A DNA stretch of 46,372 nt from Hadesarchaea archaeon (GTDB taxonomy: Archaea; Hadarchaeota; Hadarchaeia; Hadarchaeales; Hadarchaeaceae), in contig JACIWF010000001.1 of the NCBI GenBank assembly GCA_014361095.1, forward strand, positions 1 to 46,372, given 5' to 3'. Shown piece by piece: positions 26,203 to 33,637 of the stretch. Every line of letters begins with the position of its first letter. The stretch's first letter is position 1. Under the pieces are notes generated by a model that worked only from the letters and a program-made list of their open reading frames with translations, was not told the DNA's origin and ran no database searches. Position numbers and translations under genes: made by a program.

Positions 26203-26996
26203 CTCACCGGAAGAAATAAGGTCCCAATTTCCTCCCCATCCAAAATTCTCTCCAAGACCTTTTCCTCATTGCTGTTAGCTATCACCACCGGGATTCCCTT
26301 CTCCGTGGCCATCCGGGCCGCCTTGATCTTGGTGAGCATGCCACCAAAGCCCTTGAAACTCCTGCCGACATAACGCTCCACCTTCATCGTCCCATCAACC
26401 GTTTTAATCAGCTTGCCGCGGTTGCCCCGCCGGGAATAGTCCATGAAAAGACCGTCGACATCGGTCAGGATCACAAGCAGGTCGGCCGAGGCGCCTACTG
26501 CCACATAAGCAGAGAGGATGTCGTTGTCACCCAGTCTTATCTCGTCAGCGGCCACACTGTCGTTCTCATTCACTATCGGAACCACGCCCCATCTCATCAA
26601 TGTGGAGAGCATGTTTCTAAAGTTCCGGTAGCGCTTGGGGTCGTTGAAGTCCTCCGCCGTCAGCAGGATCTGCGCCACCGGCTGCTGATACTCTCCAAAA
26701 TATCTGGAATAAACCTGCATCAGCATGCCCTGCCCCACCGCCGCGGTCGCCTGAAGCGCCGGGATGTCCTTGGGCCTGCCGTTGAGGTTGAGCCGTCCCA
26801 CACCCGCACCTATTGCTCCCGAGGAAACAATTATGACCTCCTTACCTCGAGACCGCAGGCCCATCACATTGGACACCAGCCTGCCGATCTTCTCAGGATC
26901 AAGCCGGTGCCGCTCATCGGTGATGCTTCTGGTGCCTATTTTAACCACGATCCTCTTCGCCCTGGCCAGCTGTTTCCTCTGCGTCTCCCCGTCCAT
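26199..26996 (-). CDS. proB: glutamate 5-kinase without PUA domain
   Basis: This 265-residue amino-acid-kinase-fold enzyme phosphorylates glutamate. The N-terminus is RIVVKIGTRSITDE, followed by VIIVSSGAIGAGVGRL, and mid-protein has VPIVNENDSVAADE. The GGMLTKIKAARMATEKGIPVVIANS stretch holds the ATP-binding lysine. At 265 residues it lacks the C-terminal PUA domain of E. coli ProB (about 367). ATG 26996 follows the pncB stop with no gap (TAGATG), and it overlaps proA by four bases. Confidence 0.95.
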   Translation of the reverse strand: MDGETQRKQLARAKRIVVKIGTRSITDERHRLDPEKIGRLVSNVMGLRSRGKEVIIVSSGAIGAGVGRLNLNGRPKDIPALQATAAVGQGMLMQVYSRYFGEYQQPVAQILLTAEDFNDPKRYRNFRNMLSTLMRWGVVPIVNENDSVAADEIRLGDNDILSAYVAVGASADLLVILTDVDGLFMDYSRRGNRGKLIKTVDGTMKVERYVGRSFKGFGGMLTKIKAARMATEKGIPVVIANSNEEKVLERILDGEEIGTLFLPVR

Positions 26997-28202
26997 CTAG
27001 CACACCATTGGAACCCTCTTTAGCTGCGAGAGCACATAAGACCTTATCCTGTCCACCGACTCCGGCTCCGCCACGACCTTTCCACTTTTTATCAACGGCT
27101 GGAGAAGCGGTGAGGTCTTCCCGCCGCAGCTGGGACACCGCGGCGATCGTTCCCCAAATAGCGTTACCACGTCCTCGAGACACTTTCGGCATCTCCAGAC
27201 CTGCTTTCTCCCACCGAGCTTTCCCCGCTTGGCCACTGGCTTCCCATCCATCTCAACTATATCCATGGCGAAATCGATCGTCGGTGCATTGCTCAGAGAT
27301 GTTCCGATTCCAAAGCCATCCACTCCCGCCTTGACCAGCTCGGTTATGTTCCGGTCGTTTATTCCACCTGAGACCACTATCTTCACCTGGCGATAACCGC
27401 GGATGTCAAGCTCCCACCTGATCTCCTTAATTATCTCGGCGAAGTTGCCCCTTCTCGAACTTGGGGTGTCCAGCCTGACTCCCCAGAGATTTTTACCCAA
27501 GGCCTCGGCAGCCATGATGGCCTCCGCCTTCTCGTCAAAATAGGTGTCGATCAAAGCCACTCTATTCACCCGGCGCGAAATCACCTCGTCAAAGGCCTTC
27601 CAGGCTTTCACCTGATCGCCGAAGACGACGATCAGCGCATGGGGCATTGTTCCCATCGGCTCCTTCCCTATCTTCTTGGCTCCGGACAGGCTGGAGACTC
27701 CATCAAACCCGCCGAGGTATGCCGCTCGGTCTATCATCGGGGAAAGAGCCGGGTGGACGCGCCTGATGCCGAAGGAGACCAGCAGCTTTTTCCACGCCAG
27801 CTTTCTCAATCTGGCGGCCATCGTGGCCACGCCTGACGCCTGACAGATCAATCCCAGCAGCGGCGTCTCCAGCTCACAAAAACTTCCATAAGGTCCCTCG
27901 ATGACGATGACCGGCAACCTGTTGCCAGAGTGATCCTGCGGGCGGAAAATGGTCCCCTCCGGGATCGTGTAGACATCGACCGGACAACCCTCAAAGAGTG
28001 TGGCCACCTCATCCAACCCGCAGAGGACACCCCAGGGCCAACCCTCCGGGAGTCCTGCGGTGGTCACCTCAGCCACCACTCTTTTTCCATCGAGCCCCTT
28101 CGCCTTCAGGACCTGAGTCGTCCGGACGAAGTAGATATCGGTGGTCTCGCCCTTTTTTATCTCCTCATCCGTGGCCACGTTGAAGGTCCTCATTTTCCCC
28201 AC
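26997..28202 (-). CDS. pncB: nicotinate phosphoribosyltransferase with C-terminal zinc ribbon
   Basis: This 401-residue type II phosphoribosyltransferase makes nicotinate mononucleotide from nicotinate and PRPP for NAD salvage. It begins TFNVATDEEIKKGETTDIYF and contains VIEGPYGSFCELETPLLGL, SFGIRRVHPALSP, VALIDTYFDEK and VVSGGINDRNI, typical of the archaeal group. The C-terminus has two cysteine pairs (CRKC and CPSC) that make a zinc ribbon. The start overlaps the pncA stop region by 13 bases, which ties the two salvage steps together. Family members using nicotinamide or quinolinate exist, but the pncA partner supports nicotinate. Confidence 0.9.
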   Translation of the reverse strand: MGKMRTFNVATDEEIKKGETTDIYFVRTTQVLKAKGLDGKRVVAEVTTAGLPEGWPWGVLCGLDEVATLFEGCPVDVYTIPEGTIFRPQDHSGNRLPVIVIEGPYGSFCELETPLLGLICQASGVATMAARLRKLAWKKLLVSFGIRRVHPALSPMIDRAAYLGGFDGVSSLSGAKKIGKEPMGTMPHALIVVFGDQVKAWKAFDEVISRRVNRVALIDTYFDEKAEAIMAAEALGKNLWGVRLDTPSSRRGNFAEIIKEIRWELDIRGYRQVKIVVSGGINDRNITELVKAGVDGFGIGTSLSNAPTIDFAMDIVEMDGKPVAKRGKLGGRKQVWRCRKCLEDVVTLFGERSPRCPSCGGKTSPLLQPLIKSGKVVAEPESVDRIRSYVLSQLKRVPMVC

Positions 28203-28732
28203 CTCTTGATTATTTCCCTAGAATTTGTGATTTGCGCACCGTAAATTCTTCTCATGTAATCTAAAGCATGCGCCTTGTCCCTTTGTTCAGGTGAGGCCAC
28301 ACAGTCCTCCGGAATCGTCACCTTATAACCATTGAAGAAGGCCCCGGCAGCGGAATGCTGAATGCAGATCTCAGTAACCACCCCGGTGAGTACCAGCTCA
28401 GCGATGCCCTTTCTCCCGAGAAGCCTCTTCAGCCTCGGAACTTGGAAAATATCATACGTCCGCTTGAAGATCACCGCCTCGCCCTTGATGGGGCTTAGCT
28501 CAGGAACTATCCCGGATCCCTTGGTGCCAGCCATGGCGTGCTCGCCCCAGACGCGCAACTCAGGATCGCCTGGCACGTGGGCATCGCAGGCATAAATCAC
28601 TGGAATTCCTCTGGCTCGAGCTGCTGCGAGCAGCTGCTGAATCTGGGACACGATCTTCACAGCGCCCCTGAAGCCAAACTTTCCCGTGACGAAGTCGTTG
28701 ATCATATCAATAACGACTAACGCCGACTTCAA
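28190..28732 (-). CDS. pncA: nicotinamidase (isochorismatase superfamily)
   Basis: This 180-residue hydrolase converts nicotinamide to nicotinate. The catalytic triad is visible as D9 (VVIDMINDF), K90 (VIFKRTYDIF) and C123 (TEICIQHSA). Metal ligands are in ACDAHVPGDPELRVWGEH (D50, H52, H65). Start TTG 28732 has GGGGAT five bases upstream and a TATA-like box about 34 bases away. Its 3' end overlaps pncB, so the pair forms the nicotinamide salvage route. The superfamily contains other amidases, but the context makes nicotinamidase most likely. Confidence 0.87.
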   Translation of the reverse strand: MKSALVVIDMINDFVTGKFGFRGAVKIVSQIQQLLAAARARGIPVIYACDAHVPGDPELRVWGEHAMAGTKGSGIVPELSPIKGEAVIFKRTYDIFQVPRLKRLLGRKGIAELVLTGVVTEICIQHSAAGAFFNGYKVTIPEDCVASPEQRDKAHALDYMRRIYGAQITNSREIIKRWGK

Positions 28733-28760
28733 AAATTATCCCCAATAATGATAGTCTCGC

Positions 28761-28772
28761 CAAATAAATAGC
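28761..28772 (-). promoter_or_regulatory. TATA-like box of the pncA-pncB-proBA-CoA operon
   Basis: The minus strand reads GCTATTTATTTG here, centred about 34 bases before the pncA TTG start. The predicted leader is about eight bases. It lies in the short gap between pncA and the DUF2283 gene end and would drive the seven-gene run down to pantoate kinase. Confidence 0.45.
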
Positions 28773-28797
28773 AGACTCTGCCACTGAATGCTAAAAA

Positions 28798-29001
28798 TTA
28801 CCGCCACTGAAAAACGCGCTGGGAGAATTCCAGCACAGTGATGCCGACGATCCTGCGCCCACGGTATCTGATTATCAGATCCTTTCCTGTCAGTTCTGCA
28901 CCCTCAGCCTGATGGACTCCGCCAAAGCTGATGTAGAGGACGTCCCGAACGCGATCGTAGAAGACATCGATGTCCTCGACATTTTTTATTACCGCTTCCA
29001 C
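28798..29001 (-). CDS. DUF2283 protein, candidate antitoxin
   Basis: This protein has 67 residues from GTG 29001, or 85 from GTG 29055. The core FYDRVRDVLYISFGG, then LIIRYRGRRIVGITVLEF, is the DUF2283 pattern (Y-D-x4-D-V-L-Y-I-S-F then a beta-hairpin with VGI). The shorter start has GGGAGG about 12 bases upstream and overlaps the preceding gene by 13 bases; the longer one overlaps by 67. The overlap with a small nuclease-fold protein suggests the second gene of a toxin-antitoxin unit. DUF2283 genes are often found beside small putative toxins (from memory). Binding partners are inference. Confidence 0.7.
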   Translation of the reverse strand: MEAVIKNVEDIDVFYDRVRDVLYISFGGVHQAEGAELTGKDLIIRYRGRRIVGITVLEFSQRVFQWR

Positions 29002-29285
29002 AGAATCAGCCTTCCTCCCAGCGGCTTTTCTCTTTTCGCTGCCGACACCGTACACACCTCACCGCCCTCTCGATAGGGAACCAACAGACATCCTCCTCGG
29101 AGAAAGCCTGCCGCGATTCTCCTGACGGCGATGTTCTCCCCATGCCTGCCTGCGAGCACGTAATCCGGCTCCGAGACTGCAGAGATAACCTCCCGATCCA
29201 GCTGCTTCACCTTGGCCATCTCCGGGTGTCTGCTTAGGACAATTCTAAGCGTGGAAAAATCAAGACGAACCTCATTGTCAAACAC
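28989..29285 (-). CDS. RHPEM-motif small nuclease-fold protein (PBECR/DUF4258-like), candidate toxin
   Basis: This protein has about 98 residues from GTG 29285 (the open frame reaches 29390). Residues read SRHPEM, then ISAVSEPDYVLAGRHGE, then AVRR and a strand LLVPYRE, ending in the LGGRLILWKR tail. This order (H-P-E-M, N/E-P-D, G-x2-G-E, Y-R-E) matches small proteins with a BECR ribonuclease fold that often pair with DUF2283 or similar genes. The catalytic set cannot be confirmed by eye. Its 3' end overlaps the DUF2283 gene. A TTATAAACC box on the minus strand at about 29331-29339 could be its promoter. A non-toxin role is possible. Confidence 0.6.
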   Translation of the reverse strand: MFDNEVRLDFSTLRIVLSRHPEMAKVKQLDREVISAVSEPDYVLAGRHGENIAVRRIAAGFLRGGCLLVPYREGGEVCTVSAAKREKPLGGRLILWKR

Positions 29286-29405
29286 TGACTGAGTTAAGAT
29301 CAGGATGACCCGATGAGGATTTTTGTGCCCGTGGTTTATAAGCGGGCAATTACCCGGCTCAACCACCCTTATTTTATCGAAAACCAACAAAAGGGTGGGT
29401 CCTGT

Positions 29406-30485
29406 TTGAAAAAAATTGAGAGATTGAAAGAAGAACTCGAAAGGCGCGGCCTGGAGGCTTACCTTTCAGTCAGGAACACCCGCTACCTGGCCGGGACAAC
29501 CGCCGGCAAGGCAGTGATTGTGCCGGTTGACGGCGAACCAGTTTTTGTGTGCAGCCGGCTGGAGCTAGAGCGGGCCAGAAGGGAGAGCCAGATCAGGGAC
29601 ATCAGGGCCTTTTCCAGCTGGAGGGCTCCACTGCAGCGGGGTGAGAGGGTCTTTTTCATGGAGCCCTGGCAGCTCATCGCCAAGGTGCTCGAGGAAATCG
29701 GCACCCGCGCGATTGGATACGACGGTGGGGATAGGAATTTCATCAGAAAAATCCGCGGCCTGCACGAAGCCAGCTATCTGGTGGCACCCGAGGTCATCCA
29801 AAACCTGCGCATGATAAAATCACCTGAGGAGCTTAACCTGCTGCGAAGGTCGGCGAAAATAGCTTCGCTTGGGATGAACCGCGCCGCAGAACTCATCGAG
29901 CCCGGCAGAACCGAGCTTGAGATCGCTGCCGAAATCGAGTATGAAATGAGGCGGGCGGGATCGGAGGGAACCCCATTTCCGACCATCGTGGCCTCGGGGA
30001 GCAATTCCTGGCTGCCCCATTCAACCGCGACCTCGAGGAAGCTGAGAAATGGAGAACTCATTGTCATTGACCTCGGGGCGACATTCAACGGCTACGCCTC
30101 CGACATGACACGGACGTTTGCGCTCTCGCCGACAAGGAAACAGCTCAGGATCCTCCAAGTGGTCAAGGGAGCCCAGCGTGCCGCACTGGAAAGGATAAAA
30201 GATGGCGTGACGGCAAAGCAGGTGGATGCCGCCGCCAGAAAATTCATCGGGCGGGCGGGATTCGGCCAATTCTTCAACCACGGCACGGGGCACGGGGTGG
30301 GACTGGAGATACACGAAGCTCCGAGTCTGTACCCATTATCGCGGGACACTCTCCGCAGTGGAATGGTCCTCACCGTGGAGCCTGGTATCTATATCCCTGG
30401 AGCTGGGGGTGCCCGCTGGGAGGATACCATCGCGGTGAAAGCAGGTGGCTACGAAACGTTGACGCAGGCGGACAAAATTCTTTAA
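29406..30485 (+). CDS. M24 Xaa-Pro dipeptidase/aminopeptidase
   Basis: This 359-residue pita-bread metallopeptidase removes residues next to proline. The N-terminal creatinase-like domain ends near residue 125. The five metal ligands are visible: Asp in VIDLGATFNGYASDMTRTF (two), His in FNHGTGHGVGLEIHEAP, Glu in TVEPGIYIP, and Glu in RWEDTI. TTG 29406 is chosen because GGGTGGGT precedes it and the product starts KKIERLKEELERRG, the usual beginning; a longer frame to 29313 has no support. A TTATTTTATC box about 30 bases upstream fits. It diverges from the toxin-like gene. Confidence 0.92.
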   Translation: MKKIERLKEELERRGLEAYLSVRNTRYLAGTTAGKAVIVPVDGEPVFVCSRLELERARRESQIRDIRAFSSWRAPLQRGERVFFMEPWQLIAKVLEEIGTRAIGYDGGDRNFIRKIRGLHEASYLVAPEVIQNLRMIKSPEELNLLRRSAKIASLGMNRAAELIEPGRTELEIAAEIEYEMRRAGSEGTPFPTIVASGSNSWLPHSTATSRKLRNGELIVIDLGATFNGYASDMTRTFALSPTRKQLRILQVVKGAQRAALERIKDGVTAKQVDAAARKFIGRAGFGQFFNHGTGHGVGLEIHEAPSLYPLSRDTLRSGMVLTVEPGIYIPGAGGARWEDTIAVKAGGYETLTQADKIL

Positions 30486-30505
30486 TATTGAGGTCGTTTT
30501 TCTCT

Positions 30506-30721
30506 ATGAGTTCCATGAAGAGGAGCTGCAATCTTGAAAAGAACAGGGAGAAGTGCAGCTGCACCTACGAGCCCTGCCCGAGAAAAGGCATCTGCTGCGA
30601 GTGCCTCAGCTACCACTGGAGAATGGGGGAGCTGCCGGCCTGCCTTTTCCCGCCGGAGATCGAGCGGACCTACGATCGGTCGCTGAAAACATTTTTGGAG
30701 CACTACCGAGGGCGGGTTTAA
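30506..30721 (+). CDS. DUF6485-type cysteine-rich small protein
   Basis: This is a protein of about 71 residues with eight cysteines in two blocks (CNLEKNREKCSCTYEPCPRKGICCEC) followed by YHWRMGELPACLFPPEIERTYDRS. The pattern matches the short archaeal/bacterial family annotated DUF6485, probably metal-binding. Function is unknown. ATG 30506 is used; ATG 30515 and TTG 30488 are alternatives. It lies 20 bases after the M24 peptidase and 45 bases before the CBS gene. Confidence 0.75.
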   Translation: MSSMKRSCNLEKNREKCSCTYEPCPRKGICCECLSYHWRMGELPACLFPPEIERTYDRSLKTFLEHYRGRV

Positions 30722-30766
30722 GTAAGGATAAGACAAATAAAAGAATGTTTTGAGGATGGTGATGAG

Positions 30767-31192
30767 ATGAAGGAGGCAGCTGGCCCTGTAAGAGGTCCGA
30801 CGATCTCAGACCTTTCCGTGGAGGAGATCATGACGAAGAATGTCATCACCGTTGAAACCGAGGAACCTGTCTTCACTATGGTCAAGAAGATGATCAACAA
30901 AAACGTCGAGTGCCTTCCCGTGACCAAGGCCGGGAAACTGAAGGGACTGATAACCTTCCGCGATGTCATCAGGAAGGTCGTCTACGAGGGGAAGGACCCC
31001 AAGAAGATGAAGGCCAAGGATGTGATGACCAAGTCGGTGGTCACCTGCTACAACGACGCCACGGTTCTGGACGTGGTTAAGCTGATGAAAAATAAAAGGC
31101 TGCGGAGGATCCCGGTCATTGATAGAAACAGGAATCTGGTCGGACTGGTCACCAACTTTGATCTGGCCATCATCGGCTGGGATGTTGATTAG
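30767..31192 (+). CDS. CBS-domain pair protein
   Basis: This 141-residue protein consists of two CBS domains: VEEIMTKNVITVETEEPVF to FRDVIRKVV (about 18-70), and AKDVMTKSVVTCYNDATVLD to TNFDLAI (about 82-138). Such pairs bind adenine nucleotides or SAM and act as sensors. Its partner is unknown; there is no fused effector domain. ATG 30767 has GGTGAT close upstream. It is followed by proS after 77 bases. Confidence 0.9.
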   Translation: MKEAAGPVRGPTISDLSVEEIMTKNVITVETEEPVFTMVKKMINKNVECLPVTKAGKLKGLITFRDVIRKVVYEGKDPKKMKAKDVMTKSVVTCYNDATVLDVVKLMKNKRLRRIPVIDRNRNLVGLVTNFDLAIIGWDVD

Positions 31193-31269
31193 AGTCCCGA
31201 TCTTTCTCGGCCGCAATTGGTCTCAGTAATTACTTAAATCTTAGACGGCGATTATCGGAAGGTGGTGGA

Positions 31270-32703
31270 GTGGTGAAAAGGGAGCGATGGCGACAGGATT
31301 TCAGCGGCTGGTTCAACGACGTTCTGCAGGAAGCCGACATCATGGACACACGCTATCCCGTAAAGGGGCTCTATGTCTGGAGGCCCTACGGGATGAAGCT
31401 CCGCAACCTCGTTTTCTCGATCCTGAAGCAGCTTCACGAGAGTTCCGGTCACCAGGAGGTACTCTTTCCGCTGCTGATACCGGAGACGCTGTTCCAGAAG
31501 GAGGCCGAACACATCAGGGGGTTCGGTGGTCAGGTCTACTGGGTGACCCACGGCGGTCACCAGAAGCTGGACGTCAAGCTGGCGCTGCGCCCAACCTCCG
31601 AGACCTCCATGTATCCCATGTTTGCCCTCTGGATCAGGACACACGCTGACCTGCCGATCAAGGTCTATCAGGTCGTCAACGTCTTCCGCTATGAGACCAA
31701 GATGACCAAGCCCCTGATCAGGCTGCGCGAGGTAACCACCTTCAAGGAGGCCCACACCGCCCATGCCACGGCTGAGGAGGCCGAGGCCCAGGTCAGGGAG
31801 GCCATCAAAATTTACCGGAAGTTCTACGATGAACTCGGCGTGCCATATATCGTCAGCAAGCGGCCCCCCTGGGACACCTTCGCCGGGGCGGTTTACTCCA
31901 TCGCCTTTGACACCGTGACCCCGGACGGAAAGGCGCTGCAGATCGGCACCATCCACAACCTGGGGCAGAACTTCGCCAAGGTCTACGGGCTGAAGTACGA
32001 GGCCGTGGACGGCAAGCACCACCATGTCTACCAGACCTGCTACGGTATCTCCGAGCGGGCGGTGGCGGCGACGATCATGGCCCATGGTGACGATGCTGGC
32101 CTCTGCCTGCCGCCGGACGTTGCTCCCATCCAGGTGGTCATCGTCCCGATCCCGTTCAAGGAGAAGGAGACGCCGGTCGAAAATGTCGCTGCCCAGGTGA
32201 AGGAAGAACTCACCTCGACTGGCCTCAGGGCACACCTCGACGACCGCGACCTGCGCCCGGGAAACAAGTTCTACCACTGGGAGCGACGTGGCGTCCCGCT
32301 CAGAATTGAGATCGGGCCAAAGGACGTGGAAAAAGACCAGGTTACTGCCGTTCGGCGCGACACCGGCGAGAGGCTCACCATCGCTAGGAAATCGATGAAA
32401 AAACAGGTGGGTGAAATCCTAAAGCAGATCACCGATCACCTTCGCGAGCGGGCGAAGCGGTCATTTGAGGCCTTAGTGAACTCCGCCGTGGACCTGAAGT
32501 CGGCAAGGGAGCTTTTGAAAAAACAGGGGGGCATCATCAGGGTTCCTTGGTGCGGTCGTGAATCCTGCGGTAAACTGATAGCGGAGAAGGCCGAGGCGGA
32601 GATGCTGGGGGAGGAGATTGGCGCTGGACCGCAGCCGGAGGCCAAATGTCCCATCTGCTCCGACCCGGCGACGGTGAACGCTCTCCTGGCCAAGACCTAT
32701 TGA
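31270..32703 (+). CDS. proS: prolyl-tRNA synthetase, archaeal/eukaryotic type
   Basis: This 477-residue class II enzyme charges tRNA-Pro. Motif 1 lies around IMDTRYPVKGLYVWRPYGMKLR; motif 2 is QVVNVFRYETKMTKPLIRLREVTTFKEAHTAHA; motif 3 is GISERAVAATIMAHGDDAGLCLPPDVAPIQV. The C-terminal domain has zinc-binding cysteines (CGRESCG and CPICSD) and ends with the conserved Tyr. Start is GTG 31270 or GTG 31273, after GGTGG. A 341-residue open frame on the other strand is a shadow. Confidence 0.96.
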   Translation: MVKRERWRQDFSGWFNDVLQEADIMDTRYPVKGLYVWRPYGMKLRNLVFSILKQLHESSGHQEVLFPLLIPETLFQKEAEHIRGFGGQVYWVTHGGHQKLDVKLALRPTSETSMYPMFALWIRTHADLPIKVYQVVNVFRYETKMTKPLIRLREVTTFKEAHTAHATAEEAEAQVREAIKIYRKFYDELGVPYIVSKRPPWDTFAGAVYSIAFDTVTPDGKALQIGTIHNLGQNFAKVYGLKYEAVDGKHHHVYQTCYGISERAVAATIMAHGDDAGLCLPPDVAPIQVVIVPIPFKEKETPVENVAAQVKEELTSTGLRAHLDDRDLRPGNKFYHWERRGVPLRIEIGPKDVEKDQVTAVRRDTGERLTIARKSMKKQVGEILKQITDHLRERAKRSFEALVNSAVDLKSARELLKKQGGIIRVPWCGRESCGKLIAEKAEAEMLGEEIGAGPQPEAKCPICSDPATVNALLAKTY

Positions 32704-32752
32704 TTCAAGCTCATCTCTTCTCGAAGCCCTGATGTGGTTAACTGGCCCTTAA

Positions 32753-33637
32753 TCACTTCAAACGCTGAACGGCTTCCAGAATCTCCGGCTCGGTCGGGAA
32801 CCCCGTTGGCCCCTTATACCTTATCTTCAAACCCGCGGCGGCCACGGCAAATCTCGCCGAGTTCAAGACGTCCCGCGTCGCCAAGTAGCGAGTAAGAAAT
32901 GCCGCCCCGAAGACATCGCCGGCTCCGGTCATGTCCCTGGCTTCAACCTTGAGGGGATCTATTCTGAAAAAGCTTTCTTCACTTAAAACCATCGTCGTCT
33001 CGCCGCCCCTGGTGACGACCACGACCTTCGGCCCCATTTTCTGAATGCCGCGCATGCCCGCCTCGACATCGCCGCCGAGGACTATCGCCTCCTCCCTCCC
33101 CAGCTTGACGATATCGACATACCTGAGGAACTCCGAAAGATCCCTGGGCCTGACACCGACCCTGCCGTCGGCCCCGATCACCCGAAGAACCCCCTGCGGA
33201 TCCAGCATCACGAGGTTGGACTCTCTCTTGATGAACTTCAGCAGCTCCGGGGTGATTTCGTTGGCGATGGGGGAAACATAAAAGGCCCTCGCATCCAGAT
33301 AGTGGCCCGGGATGTCTTCAGGGGCTATCCTTGGTGCCACATGCTTGCAGACCTGGGTCCGGTTCCCCTGCTCGTCGTAGGTGTTCTCAAAAGTGGTCGT
33401 GTGCTCGCCGGCAACGTATATCCCCTCGGTGTTGAGCCCGAGCTTGCTGTAAATGGGCGGGAATCTCTCGGTGAAGTCGATGCCCACCTTGGAGACGATG
33501 CCCACCTGCTGCTTCAGGGCGGCAAACTGCAGCCCTGAGTAGGTGGGGGCACCGCCGAGGACATTCTCCACCACTCCCCAAGGAAAGACATTCACATCCA
33601 AGGCCACATGCCCGATGACAACGACGTCCGGCGCCAT
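32753..33637 (-). CDS. PfkB/ribokinase-family sugar kinase, possibly myo-inositol kinase
   Basis: This 294-residue protein has the substrate-domain start VVVIGHVALDVNV, the GGAPTYSGLQFAAL lid region, and the C-terminal catalytic RDMTGAGDVFGAAFLTRYL with the anion hole GAGD and base Asp. The kinase overlaps the end of the inositol-phosphate synthase gene by one base, so they are coupled. A ribokinase-family myo-inositol 3-kinase is known in Thermococcus kodakarensis, so inositol is a reasonable substrate guess; fructose-6-phosphate, nucleosides or ribose cannot be excluded. Confidence 0.85.
   Translation of the reverse strand: MAPDVVVIGHVALDVNVFPWGVVENVLGGAPTYSGLQFAALKQQVGIVSKVGIDFTERFPPIYSKLGLNTEGIYVAGEHTTTFENTYDEQGNRTQVCKHVAPRIAPEDIPGHYLDARAFYVSPIANEITPELLKFIKRESNLVMLDPQGVLRVIGADGRVGVRPRDLSEFLRYVDIVKLGREEAIVLGGDVEAGMRGIQKMGPKVVVVTRGGETTMVLSEESFFRIDPLKVEARDMTGAGDVFGAAFLTRYLATRDVLNSARFAVAAAGLKIRYKGPTGFPTEPEILEAVQRLK

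Noticed and set aside
31252..32277. 341-codon open frame on the minus strand
   Set aside because: It lies wholly antisense to proS, whose motifs are complete. The codon pattern is the mirror of a GC-rich coding gene.
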